Source: Yponomeuta sedellus
Lineage: Eukaryota; Arthropoda; Insecta; Lepidoptera; Yponomeutidae
Assembly: GCA_934045075.1 (NCBI GenBank)
Contig: OW203734.1
Location: 19,322,182 to 19,386,181, forward strand
Length of the DNA stretch: 64,000 bases
Direction of reading: 5' to 3'
Below, in pieces: positions 22,490-32,709 of this stretch (position 1 is the stretch's first letter; the number at the start of each line of letters is the position of its first letter). The translations under genes and the position numbers were made by a program. The notes under the pieces are model-generated. The model had not been told where the DNA came from. It was given only the letters and a program-made list of their open reading frames with translations, and ran no database searches.

Positions 22490-22735
22490 GGCTTACAATT
22501 GACATTGACATTCAGCTAACACAATGTACATTCTTTAGGTTGAAATAAGGAAATTGATATGATTTGATGTACCAATCACTTTGTTTCCTAATTATGTAGG
22601 TACATTAGTGAAATTATAGAAGCAATAAAGCTCGCTAACGGTGGAGGAAAACATCGTAAAGAAACCTTCGTGTCTGAAATGTTAACATACCTCAGCACTG
22701 GCTACGTACAATGGCCCAACTATGAGGCTAAGTGC
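22490..22735 (+). repeat. LINE 3' tail and SINE type D body fragment
   Basis: Bases 22500-22575 carry TTGACATTCAGCTAACACAA and a GGTTGAAATAAGG...TTTGAT end that matches 16468-16505 and 57405-57470, the tail of the element whose coding end is at 56205-56865. Bases 22600-22735 match the type D SINE body (GCTCGCTAACGGTGGAGGAA, ATACCTCAGCACTGGCTACG). Confidence 0.5.
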
Positions 22736-23342
22736 GGAAAATCTCAGATGTAACTAACAACTTCCTCATAAGAAAAAATCAATGCTTGTAAAGGTAAATC
22801 TATCATTTGATTTGCTACGTGCAGAAGGTTCACATGCCATGTTTTATACTCTCTAGAGGACAAAACCTTCTAGGCATTGGTACTTAGTGCTACTGGCCCG
22901 AACGTTGATGGGAAGTTTAATCTTGATCGAGTGGCGCTTTGAGAGCTACGGTCGTGACTAAATTGCGTTAAAGACTGCAGTTTGACGACGATGACACCCT
23001 GTCTCAAGCGATAACCACCAGAGATAGTCTAAGATCCTATACACCATGATTTTTTGGTGGTTTGAAGGTTGGAGCGAAATAAACGTGCCTTAATATAGCT
23101 ATCGAATAGGCTAGTTTGTTTTAAGAAAGTTTGTTCAAGATATTTTTGGAAAGTACTTTCCAAGAACTTTCCTGACGCAAACTTGAATCTATGAAAACCC
23201 AGCTAGGGTGGTGCGTGGGGGCCGCGGATCCGCGGGTCATTGTTCTTATAGACGGCAAGGCTGTACTAAAATGTTCCCGAATTGTTTCAAGACTTAACTC
23301 AAAAGAAAATTTCTTAACTATTTTTGCAGAGCACAAGAAAAG

Positions 23343-23714
23343 AAGCGCTCGTGGCCTAGGCGAACCGAGTGATTGGAATCAATCACTTGGTTAAGCAACA
23401 ACAGGCGCGGCCAGGTACGGGATGGGTGAGCGTCCCGTGACTACCGCTAGTGGCATTTTTCCGAGTGCTTCCGTGCTTCGCAAGGCACGTTAAGCCGTTG
23501 GTGCCGGCTGTCATATAATGGCAGTCGTTAAGCCATGTCAGAGGCCTTATGGGCGGCTTGATAACTTCTGACAGTGAGGCCCGGCCACTGTCTCACAATC
23601 CTCCACCAACCCGGACTTGGCCCCCGTGGTGGAGTATGGCCTAACCTTCCTGCTATGCAGGAAGAGACCCGTGCCCCAGCATTGGGGACATATAAGGGTT
23701 GATAACGTAACGTA
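23343..23714 (+). mobile_element. 5S-rRNA-like SINE, full copy with target-site duplication
   Basis: All blocks are present, from GCGCTCGTGGCCTAGGCGAA through GTTAAGCAACAACAGGCGCG and GGATGGGTGAGCGTCCCGTG to the tail GATAACGTAACGTA. The flanking 10-bp direct repeat ACAAGAAAAG lies at 23333-23342 and 23715-23724. It is very similar to the copy at 2598, including the same GATGGGTGAGCG variant. Confidence 0.8.
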
Positions 23715-23855
23715 ACAAGAAAAGGCATTATTTTCCTATATTCTAGGACTCAATGTATAAAACGAAAACATGAATAAATGAAATGTAATGTGCCTCGCAA
23801 GTAATTAAAAAAAATTGTTGTTGGGGACTGACTCATAGAAAATGTTTGTCATCTA

Positions 23856-24048
23856 CTAGCTGACCCAGCGAACTTGGTAGGTACCTCCTAACAGTCGATT
23901 CTTTATTTTTTTTAATTTTCCCCTCCGTAAAAAACATCTTCGTACTTCAAGGAATATCCAAAAAAGAGTAAGCGAAATCGGTTCAGCTGCTCTCGAGATT
24001 TTCGCTTACAAACACATTCAGCGATTAATTTTTATATTACAGAAAATA
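23856..24048 (+). repeat. interspersed repeat R1 copy
   Basis: CTAGCTGACCCAGCGAACTT, then CCGTAAAAAACATCTTCGTA and ACAAACACATTCAGCGATTA, ending TTTTTATATTACAGAAAA. Same orientation as the other copies. Confidence 0.65.
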
Positions 24049-24069
24049 CAGTTTTGGTCATTCTTCTTC

Positions 24070-24260
24070 TTGTTCAGGCTATATTATGTAGTCCACTGCT
24101 GGACTTAGCCCTCCCATAATGAGCGCCATAGCAACCTGTCTTCAGCTTGCCGCATCCAGCATCTGCCGGCAGGTTTTCGCAGATCGTCATCCCCCCTGGT
24201 CGGTGGGCGTCCTACACTACGTTTGCCGAGTCGCGGTCTCCACTCAAGAACACATTTACT
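24070..24260 (-). pseudogene. non-LTR retrotransposon ORF2 C-terminal remnant
   Basis: On - the translation gives VLEWRPRLGKRSVGRPPT, then DDLRKPAGRCWM and AEDRLLWRSL. This matches the end of a retrotransposon reverse-transcriptase protein as I remember it from insect genomes (the GRPPTRW.DD...W motif). Only the last ~60 codons remain. Confidence 0.6.
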
Positions 24261-24534
24261 CCAACGGTTGTTTTGGTCATTGGCTCAAATAAAATACATC
24301 GGAGTAACAAAATAGTTTATTTGTGAAGTACCTATTTCGTTACTTAATTTGAATAAAAAAAATTAAATTTACCTACCGTTTAAATTACGTGATTTTGCGT
24401 CCACACGATGGGCATAAAGCCATCAATAGAGATAGACTTAGGAGAATGTTTTCGCATCGAAAACCTAATAAATTATGCCTGTGTTAAATATTTCTACTAA
24501 CTTTTTGTCTGTAATTATACTATTTTTATTTTTA

Positions 24535-25936
24535 TTTTTAATGCACGAACCCGTGCTAAGGACAAATTTAAAAACCTATTTAGAGGCTAAAAATTTCACC
24601 CATGCCGGGATTTGAACCCGCAACCTCTGCCTATCCGTGCCAGCGCTCTACCAATTGAGCCAATGGGCGACTCACCGGCATCAGTGAAATTTCGAACCTC
24701 TTTACACTATTCTCTGTATAACGTACCGGCAGCGACATCTGGCTTAAGCAAATTGCATCACTTACAGCCCCGATTACCTACTTTGCAGTTAGGTTTTACA
24801 TCGGAATGATATCACTGTACCCACATGATTATACTATTTTTGTAGACTTTTAGTCCGGATTTACTTACGGGTGTTGTTATATCGGAAAAGTCCGACCAGG
24901 TTTCGCTCCGATTCGCAGAGCTTAATCATGGTGAGCAGAGACGGAGCTCGCGTCGTCGATGGCTTGTCTCAACCTGGTCGGACTTTTCCGATATAACATC
25001 ACCCGTAAGTAAATCCGGACTAAAAGTCTACAATGTGTTGTGCTTACGAAAGTTTTAGTTCAAAAAATAAACTATTTTTATTTTTAATGCACTAACCCGT
25101 GCTAAGGACAAATTTAAAAAACCTATTTAGAGGCTAAAAATTTCACCCATGCCGGGATTCGAACCCGCAACCTCTGGCTATCCATGCCAGCGCTCTACCA
25201 ATTGAGCCAATGGGCGACTCACCGGCATCAGTGAAATTTCGAACCTCTTTACACTATTCTCTGTATTACGTACCGGCAGCGATATCTGGCTTAAGCAAAT
25301 TGCATCACTTTAAATTTGTCCTTAGCACGGGTTAGTGCATTAAAAATAAAAATAGTATAATCATGTGGGTACAGTGATATCATTCCGATGTAAAACCTAA
25401 CTGCAAAGTAGGTAGTCGGGGCTGTAAGTGATGCAATTTGCTTAAGCCAGATATCGCTGCCGGTACATAATACAGAGAATAGTGTAAAGAGGTTCGAAAT
25501 TTCACTGATGCCGGTGAGTCGCCCATTGGCTCAATTGGTAGAGCGTTGGCACGGATAGCCAGAGGTTAAGGGTTCGAATCCCGACATGGGTGAATTTTTG
25601 AGCCTCTAAATAGGTTTTTAAATTTGTCCTTAGCACGGGTTAGTGCATTAAAAATAAAAATAGTATAATCATGTGGGTACAGTGATATCATTCCGATGTA
25701 AAACCTAACTGCAAAGTAGGTAGTCGGGGCTGTTAGTGATGCAATTTGCTTAAGCCACATGTCGTTGCCGGTACGTAATACAGATAATAGTGTAAAGAGG
25801 TTCTAAATTTCACGGATGCCGGTGAGTTGCCCATTGGCTCAATTGGTAGAGCGCTGGCACGGATAGCCAGAAGTTATGGGTTCGAATCCCGGCATGGGTG
25901 AAATTTTTAGCCTCTAAATAGGTTTTTAAATTTTTT
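24535..25936. repeat. array of four type A SINEs, two inverted and two direct, split by an M1 MITE
   Basis: The order is SINE(-) 24535-24838, MITE M1 24841-25067, SINE(-) 25075-25310, SINE(+) about 25311-25655, SINE(+) about 25656-25936. Each SINE has the tRNA-like head (GCTCAATTGGTAGAGCG; GGTTCGAATCCCG). They share the linker GCACGGGTTAGTGCATTAAA and the distal block TGTAAAACCTAACTGCAAAG. The first two and the last two face each other and can pair over ~230 bp. The MITE interrupts the A/T-rich junction ACTATTTTT. Confidence 0.75.
24841..25067. repeat. palindromic MITE M1, complete copy
   Basis: The left half TGTAGACTTTTAGTCCGGAT ... GTTGTTATATCGGAAAAGTC is mirrored by GACTTTTCCGATATAAC... 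and TCCGGACTAAAAGTCTACAA, with an asymmetric centre (TCGCAGAGCTTAATCATGGT, GACGGAGCTCGCGTCGTC). It is inserted within the SINE array. Confidence 0.8.
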
Positions 25937-26211
25937 TCTGTAACACAAAAACAAACTGAATTTACTGTAAATTATTTAACAGTTTTTTTTTATTATTGTT
26001 TGACGAATCTTTACGCACATTAACGTAATTTTAAAATGTATGTGATTATCGTTAATTAGTAAATAGTTTGCTTAAAACAAAAACATTACATAATGATTTC
26101 TCGAATTTATGGTTAACAGTAGCGAATATTTCAAGTTCTCGTCAAGCAAAAACATTCTCGCCCGTCCATCACTAGCTTTCACTCGAGTCGATCGATATCA
26201 AACCTTGTATG

Positions 26212-26765
26212 TCCCAACTGCTGGAGTACGGGTCTCTGCCTGCATCTCAGGAAGGTTAGGCCATACTCCACCACAGGAGCTAAGTCCGAGTTGGTGGAGT
26301 AATCATATGGAAAGGGTTAACATATCGTTTCTAGTGCCTAGTGTTTCTAGGGCAAACGCGTGCGTTCATACCAGTCCGACATAGGCCACTTTGAACAATA
26401 CCTTAGTTACCTAACCGCGACAGTTGCATCGACGGTGAGTTGACCCATCGTGTGGGCGCAGCTTCATCAAAGATCAGTATACGTAGACACCTCCAATATG
26501 GAGAATGGACAAGAGGCTTGGGAATTGTAACAATTTGCATCTGTCATATTGTGCCACCTGTCAGTTAACGATGATCGCCTTCTGTAAAGAATAAAATTTT
26601 TAAATAAGCTGGCTTAGATATCAACCCTCGTATGTCCCCACTGCTGGAGCACGGGTCTCTTCCTGCAAAGCAGGAAAGTTAGGCCATACTTCAGCACGGG
26701 GGCCAAGTCCGGGTTGGTAGAGGATTGTAAGACACTCATGGCTGGCGGGCCTTAATGTCAGTAAG
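26212..26765 (-). repeat. two 3' fragments of the 5S-like SINE
   Basis: Bases 26212-26305 (ACTGCTGGAGTACGGGTCTC, AGGCCATACTCCACCACAGG) and 26622-26765 (CACTGCTGGAGCACGGGTCT, GGCGGGCCTTAATGTCAG) are minus-oriented 3' parts without the 5S-like head. Confidence 0.6.
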
Positions 26766-28429
26766 CCGGCTTACATAAGTATATACATATACATAAGAAA
26801 ATACAATAAACATAAGTATCTTCATATACATAATAACTTATGCATATACATAAGTTATACATAAATAAGCTGGCTTGAGAACTACAAATAACAACAACAT
26901 AACATTTGTTACAACCAGGGACCACACGCATAAAGTTTTATCACTATCACAGCTCCGGAAAGTTCTTAATAATGTCGGGTAATCGAATAATGACAAAACT
27001 CAAGATGTAATTTAACATTACAAAATAACAAAACCATACATAATATTATTATTCTACTAAAAATTAGTTTAAAAAAAGGTCTTGGTTCACAAAATAAGTC
27101 CGCTCCTCTACCAAATTATCTCATATTATGATGCGAAATGTAATCAAAAAATGATATTTTGTATTAAAGTAATAATACAGAGACAGTGATTTCTAAATCT
27201 TGATTTTCTTGAATCTTCTGTTTCATATGAGTTTCGCAAAGTAAAATTGGTTAAATTTCTACTAGGTCCGTATCACTAGATACTATTCCATTCTGTACAA
27301 AAATCTTGGTCGAAGATTCTATGCTAAAAAAATTGGGCCCTCTCAAACCACTTCTAAAAATATAGCGCACATTGAAAACATAAGTGACACTATACAAAAA
27401 ATGGCAATTTTGAGTTAAGTATACAGTTAAAATATTTTAAACGAAACGCACCTAATGCAAAGACCCCCGTTGCTCTAACGCGCAGAAATTTCGCTAGATG
27501 TCGCTAGTGTCACTTATTACTTTGTCACAACGAGTCCTGTCGGTAACTGATAAACCGGCACAACGCGAGTTCGGACGGAGTCGCCGGAGGGAGTCCTTGT
27601 CGAGGTGAATCAACAAGTGGCATTTTGTGTAAAAAGCCACTTATTCTGATATTTCTACTTTCGAATATTAACAATAAGTAAATTCGTAAGTGGCACTTTG
27701 AGTAAAGAGCCACATATTCAATAAATATTGTTAGAATTTTGTATTTAAGGGTTCGAAATTAACGGCATTTTTTGTAAAGTGCCATTTAATTGATAAATTT
27801 GCTTTCGAATTTTCTCATTGGTAAATTGCAGAAATGGCAGTTTGAGTTCGTAAGTGCCAGTTGTTCATTAACTTTTATTGTTATTTTGTAGCTAGGCAAA
27901 TCAAATAACGGGCTTTATCTGTTCAGTGTCATTCGATGGATTTTTTTTAATCAAAATTCTAAATCTGTGATATCTGAGTTTAGAACTAGTTATTCTTAAT
28001 TTTCTATTTAATATTTACGTAGGTTTGTCTACGTAAATATTAAATGGAACTCTTTATACGTATCTATATCTACACCAATATTATAAATTTGGAAGTAACT
28101 CTGCCTGTCTGTTTGCTTTTTAACGCCTAAACGGCTGAATGATTTGGATAAAATGTTGTTGGTAGTTACCACAGGACCACGAGACGGACTTAGGGTACCT
28201 ACTTTTTATCTCGAAAATTGTATTATAAATTATATAAATTTTAATTTAAATACCTGGTGTAACCTGTAGGTTTTCATTAACTACTTTGACTGGAAAAATA
28301 TATCTTTTCGTTGCAAAACGTTAGTAGCTTAAGCGTTCTTTTTGAAATTTTATAAATTAACTGTTATTTGAATATTAACTTATAGGTGCAACGTTGGCTA
28401 CCTATAGTTCTCTAAGGTTTGTTTTTTGT
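26766..28429. other. no gene; degenerate repeats at 27540-27890 and an interspersed repeat at 28003-28230
   Basis: At 27620-27870 a ~75-bp unit built on AAGTGGCA.TTTG.GTAAA and GAGCCACTTATTC recurs three to four times in diverged form. At 28003-28043, ATTTAATATTTACGTAG is mirrored around a 6-base loop. At 28058-28230, ACCAATATTATAAATTTGG, then CTCTGCCTGTCTGTTTGC and CGCCTAAACGGCTGAATGAT, is a repeat type commonly seen across lepidopteran DNA, from memory. It recurs in part at 63660-63780. Confidence 0.45.
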
Positions 28430-29381
28430 TTAACCCTTCTAGCGCCACGCGCGCTCGGAAAAAAGAAAGTTCAAAGGTACCGCATAGTGCAGGGTCATTT
28501 CGCACCGCCATTTTTTTGCATCTTTTTTGTGAACACAGTTCCGCATTTCTCAAATTAGAGAAAGTACTACGTAATTATTCAATAAGTGTTATATATCACT
28601 ACAATCTGCATAAAATTCCCTATCCGGTTATTATACTTGTAATGCTAATAAAATTATCAATAAACTTACATGATATTCAAATGACGAGATGAATTTCACT
28701 ATCCACGCCATTTTGACACTACTTTGAACTTTGTCTCACTATTTTCACTAATTACTCATTCACTAGCACTGAACTAACACTTATAATATGATCTGCATAT
28801 TATCTATTACTGATTACACAATTTTCATACTCTAATTCACCAAAATAAAGCTATAAATGAATAATTACCAGGAAGAGGTAAAATGACACTGACCGCCCAT
28901 ACAAGCGGCACAATCCGGGCTAAAAGTTCGAGGCTTTTTTCACTTTCTTTTCCATCAAATACAACGAAACTATTATTTGAATCATAATCTACACACTTTT
29001 CCCAGTAATTTGATATATAACACATGAACAAATACGCAGCGTTGCCTTCTCTAAATAACTTATAAAACTTTAGCGAGCGGAGCAACTCACGACGAAAACG
29101 CAAAATGGCGTCTGACCTAGCAAGCTCATGTGGTTTCGATGATAATTCAATTTTTTTCCACGTCACGTCATTTGATTGGTTGGCGAAAGTAATCCTTACT
29201 AACCATTGGCCAATAAAACAACAGATATTGTCCATAGAGAATGCACAGAGCATAGATAAAAAGAGTCCAATCTGAGCGTTGCATAGTGTACATACGTCTG
29301 TACACTAAGCGCTTGGGGGATTGCGCGCGGCCGGGCTGATTAGTGTACAGACGTATGTACACTAAACGCGAGAAGGGTTAA
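28430..29381. mobile_element. piggyBac-like non-autonomous element (TTAA-flanked)
   Basis: TTAACCCTTCTAGCG at 28430-28444 and its inverted counterpart CGCGAGAAGGGTTAA ending at 29381 form ~15-bp terminal inverted repeats with one mismatch, each including TTAA, the target of the piggyBac superfamily. Subterminal palindromes based on GTGTACATACGTCTGTACAC lie at about 29285-29305 and 29343-29363 near the right end. There is no transposase. The 952-bp interior contains a 138-codon open frame on - (28837-29253) listed separately. Insertion is 16 bp upstream of the ATG at 29397. Confidence 0.65.
28837..29253 (-). other. open frame inside the TTAA element, function unknown
   Basis: This is a 138-codon frame on -, starting from a non-ATG codon in the raw frame, with segments such as WKKIELSSKPHELARSD and FRRELLRSLKFYKLFREGN and a hydrophobic C-terminal end (LARIVPLVWAVSVILPL). 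I recognise no domain. It could be a captured host exon or chance. Its GC-richer centre contains text typical of a promoter region (AAAATGGCGTCTGACC on +). Confidence 0.25.
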
Positions 29382-29396
29382 GGTTTTAAAACATCA

Positions 29397-29668
29397 TGAA
29401 TCCAAAGAAAAGTAGGTGTAAAAGGATCTTACAATTGACATTTCAAAACAACAATGACGATGAAGACTCTCAAAGTATTAAGTCTGCTTCTAAAAGACAT
29501 TACGATATTGCTGAGCCCCTTTCGACAATAATCGAGTCTGATTTGAATATCATGAGAAGTCCACCCTCGACCAGCATTTTGTTACAAATAATTTGTGAGA
29601 GCAAGATTTTAAAAATTACATTTTGTATAAATGACGTAGTAACGTATCTGTATCTGTTAGTTTCATAA
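29397..29668 (+). CDS. short hypothetical ORF, possible first exon of an unknown gene
   Basis: ATG at 29397 opens 90 codons: a basic N-terminus (NPKKSRCKR), an acidic Asn/Asp stretch (NNNDDEDSQ), a Ser/Pro-rich part (SPPSTS), then a hydrophobic tail that looks non-coding. The first ~60 residues look like the charged N-terminus of a nuclear protein, with no known domain. No downstream exons were identified. It may be an exon remnant carried by an older repeat. Confidence 0.25.
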
Positions 29669-30248
29669 TGTTTTTCTTGTTTCCTATCCTACCCTAACAA
29701 CTCACGTCTGATTTTATAGAGCTTTGCTGGTACCTTATGTGCGTATATTTTACAGTTTCTACTTGGACATACTCCTAAGTTAAGTTCAATCGCTTCATTG
29801 TTGTTGATTTATTGATAGTGAAAACAAAGTTTTGATACAGTTTGTTTTTATGATGTTACGTTACAAAGGTTTTTGAAAAAATAGGTTTTTATTTACTGTA
29901 AGGATACTATAATACATATTTTTATGCCTAGAATATTAAGCCTAACGACTGATTAAAGAATAAGGACCTTATAAAACCTGGTTTATTTTAACTGTTACAG
30001 CTAATACTTTGGAAGACTTTTAAACTAGGTTAAAACTAGATTTAAGTTGATTTACCTGGAATACGATACAAATTATGCCAAAGTTATTCCAAGTTTCTTA
30101 TTTTTTGATAATACTTTTATTGATCTCGAGCTTAATAAAAAACTGACTTGTTAATGGAAGGTGTTTGAAACTTGTGTTAAAGCTGTGGGCATATGCAAAA
30201 TAAACAGTTTTTTTTAATATTTTAGTAATTTTTTTTCTATCTTTTTAA

Positions 30249-32709
30249 TCTGTTTACATAATGGGGGACTTTAATGCAAACCCTGGTGAGCTCTTCTTTA
30301 CTGAACTGTCACTATTTTGTTCCGAACTTAACTGGCAATGCGCAGACATACAAAAGCTAGGTATTGACTCTGACTCACATTCTTATATTAGTGAGGCGCA
30401 CGCAGGTAGCAAGAGTTGGCTGGATCATTGCGTTGTTACTGAAGCGGCTTGGAAAACAATTGTTAATATTGCAATTAAGTATGACATATTCTGGTCAGAC
30501 CATTTTCCATTGGAAATAATTTGTGAAATGGATTTACTTCCCTCTAAAGAACCTGCGGAATGTAAGCCTATTAATAAAATTACATGGGGGATTAGGCAAC
30601 CTGAACAAATAGAAATTTATACGAATTATTGTAACGATAAGTTAAAAGAGTTTGATTTTCCTTGTGATTTTGGCTATTGTTGTGATACGGAGAATTGTGA
30701 TAATTCTAATCATGCATTGCTTTTAGATATTATGTATTGCGATATTGTAAAAATACTGAGTGACGCTGCCATTGCATCCAGTACTGTAAGAAATAGAAAT
30801 AAGAAAAAGCCGTATATTACGGGATGGAACAAGCATGTGAGTAGATTTCACGGGGAGGCCAGACTTTGGTTTAAAGAATGGATATTTAACGGAAGGCCTA
30901 AAGAGGGCCCTATCTATGTGAGGATGGCTGAGTCAAGGAAACTGTTTAAAAATAAGTTGCGGTGGTGCCAAAATAACGCGGATCAAATAAAAATGGACAT
31001 AATTGCAAATACACACAGGACCAAAGATTTTGGTAATTTCTGGAAAATGACAAAAAATATTAATCCTAAGTCGAGCCTTCCTGTGAGTGTCAATGGGGTG
31101 ACGGATGGTGGTGACGTTGCGAATATGTTCAGAGAACAGTTTGTGGTTGACCCTCAGTTTCAGCCTGTAACGAGCCCTGTGTCTCACGAGCGTGGTGGTC
31201 TCCACGATAGTGGTACTCAGGTTCGTTTTTCAGCCTCAGAAATTCGCTGGATCATTAAGCATATGAAAAGGGGGAAATCACCGGGACATGACTGTCTTAG
31301 TATTGAACACCTTCAATATGCAGGCTTTCATTTGGCTAGAGTGCTGAGTATGTTTCTAAACTTGTGCATTGTACACTCCCATCTTCCTGACAGTCTGATG
31401 AAAACAATTGTTGTACCGGTAATAAAAAACAAAACTGGTGATATATCAGACGCTAGCAATTATAGGCCTATTTCGCTTGCTACCACAATCGCCAAGGTGC
31501 TTGATAGTCTGCTTGAGCGTCGGTTGGACAAGCACCTATCGCTCCATGACGCTCAGTTTGGTTTCAGAGCCGGCTTGTCTACTGAGAGTGCCATTTTTTG
31601 TCTCAAGCAGACTGTCAAGTACTATACTGACAGAAAAACGAACATTTATGCATGCTTTTTGGATTTATCAAAAGCATTTGATACTGTTAATTATGATATC
31701 TTGTGGCGAAAATTGTCTAATGAATCAGCTTTTCCATCTCAACTGATCTCACTGTTTAAATATTGGTATCAAAATCAGACAAACACAGTTAGATGGGCGG
31801 ACTCGTATTCACAAGTATATAGGCTGAAGTGTGGAGTTCGACAGGGTGGACTAAGCTCTCCTAAACTTTTCAACCTATATATCAATGGACTGATCGAGGA
31901 ACTTGTTAGTACCAATGTCGGATGCTCTGTTGACAGGCAAATTATCAACAATATAAGTTACGCGGATGATATGGTCCTACTGAGTCCCTCGATTAATGCT
32001 ATGCGTAAAATGTTATCTGTCTGTGAATCTTATGCGAATGCTCATGGACTTAGGTACAACACTAAAAAGAGCGAGTACATGGTCTTCGTGTCTGGCGCTA
32101 AAGTTCCAACTGAGGTGCCGGCACTTAGACTGTGTGGGTCGTCGCTCACTAGAGTGTCGAAGTTTAAGTACCTGGGTCACGTGGTCACTGAGCGGCTGGT
32201 AGATGACTTGGATATTGACCGTGAGAGGAGGGCGTTGGCGGTCCGCTGTAATATGCTGTCCCGCAGATTTGCCAGATGTACGAGTTGGGTTAAGATAGCC
32301 CTTTTTAAGGCTTACTGCCAGTCGCTTTACACCTGCGGTTTGTGGTTTAGCTATACGCAGCGGGCCTTCAATGCCCTTCGGGTACAATACAATAATGTAT
32401 TTAGGATGATGTTGGGACTGCCGCGACTCTGTAGTGCTTCGGGAATGTTTGCCGAAGCCCGTGTTGACGGCTTTGTCGCCATCATACGGAAACGGGTGGC
32501 TTCCATGCTGAGCAGAGCTTGCGGCAGTCCAAATAGCATCCTTAAAGCACTTAGCAATAAGGCTGATAGCCCCTTTTGGAAGCATCATATAAAGGTGCAT
32601 GTAAAATAGTTTCGGAATTGTTCCTCTAATTTCACTAACATACTTAGTCTAAGTCAAATACTAACTATTTATGGATGTTTCATCTGAAGTAAATAAATAA
32701 TAATAATAA
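30249..32709 (+). mobile_element. non-LTR (LINE) retrotransposon, 5'-truncated
   Basis: Homology starts abruptly just before the VYIMGDFNA strand of the endonuclease (the stop at 30246-30248 marks the break), runs through one ORF and a ~90-bp 3' UTR, and ends in a (TAA)n tail at about 32690-32709. 5' truncation with a short 3' repeat tail is the signature of target-primed reverse transcription. It lies downstream of the last exon found for gene B on the opposite strand. Confidence 0.85.
30261..32609 (+). CDS. retrotransposon endonuclease/reverse transcriptase polyprotein (782 aa, lacks the N-terminus)
   Basis: It begins MGDFNANPGE, the second half of an APE-type endonuclease (GDFNA, then SEAHAGSKSWLDHCV and WSDHFPL with the catalytic SDH). 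A linker region of ~230 residues with Cys residues follows. RT motifs come next: YRPISLATTIAKV, FLDLSKAFD (Asp near residue 467), GVRQGGLSSP, SYADDMVLLS (near residue 567) and the KFKYLGH thumb motif. The C-terminus ends shortly after GLPRLCSASGMF with no RNase H domain. The frame is unbroken and all RT catalytic residues are present, so insertion is fairly recent, but the first half of the endonuclease is absent. Clade is uncertain: no RNase H and a (TAA)n tail exclude some groups. Confidence 0.9.
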   Translation: MGDFNANPGELFFTELSLFCSELNWQCADIQKLGIDSDSHSYISEAHAGSKSWLDHCVVTEAAWKTIVNIAIKYDIFWSDHFPLEIICEMDLLPSKEPAECKPINKITWGIRQPEQIEIYTNYCNDKLKEFDFPCDFGYCCDTENCDNSNHALLLDIMYCDIVKILSDAAIASSTVRNRNKKKPYITGWNKHVSRFHGEARLWFKEWIFNGRPKEGPIYVRMAESRKLFKNKLRWCQNNADQIKMDIIANTHRTKDFGNFWKMTKNINPKSSLPVSVNGVTDGGDVANMFREQFVVDPQFQPVTSPVSHERGGLHDSGTQVRFSASEIRWIIKHMKRGKSPGHDCLSIEHLQYAGFHLARVLSMFLNLCIVHSHLPDSLMKTIVVPVIKNKTGDISDASNYRPISLATTIAKVLDSLLERRLDKHLSLHDAQFGFRAGLSTESAIFCLKQTVKYYTDRKTNIYACFLDLSKAFDTVNYDILWRKLSNESAFPSQLISLFKYWYQNQTNTVRWADSYSQVYRLKCGVRQGGLSSPKLFNLYINGLIEELVSTNVGCSVDRQIINNISYADDMVLLSPSINAMRKMLSVCESYANAHGLRYNTKKSEYMVFVSGAKVPTEVPALRLCGSSLTRVSKFKYLGHVVTERLVDDLDIDRERRALAVRCNMLSRRFARCTSWVKIALFKAYCQSLYTCGLWFSYTQRAFNALRVQYNNVFRMMLGLPRLCSASGMFAEARVDGFVAIIRKRVASMLSRACGSPNSILKALSNKADSPFWKHHIKVHVK

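Noticed and set aside
25520..25590. Functional tRNA genes in the type A repeats
   Set aside because: The acceptor and T arms look like tRNA, but the anticodon loop lacks U33 and the units recur many times with the same flanks.
24535..25936. CRISPR-like or satellite array
   Set aside because: Units are ~300 bp SINEs in mixed orientation with no unique spacers; the genome is eukaryotic.
32013..32600. 195-codon frame on - inside the LINE
   Set aside because: Shadow of the reverse-transcriptase frame on +.
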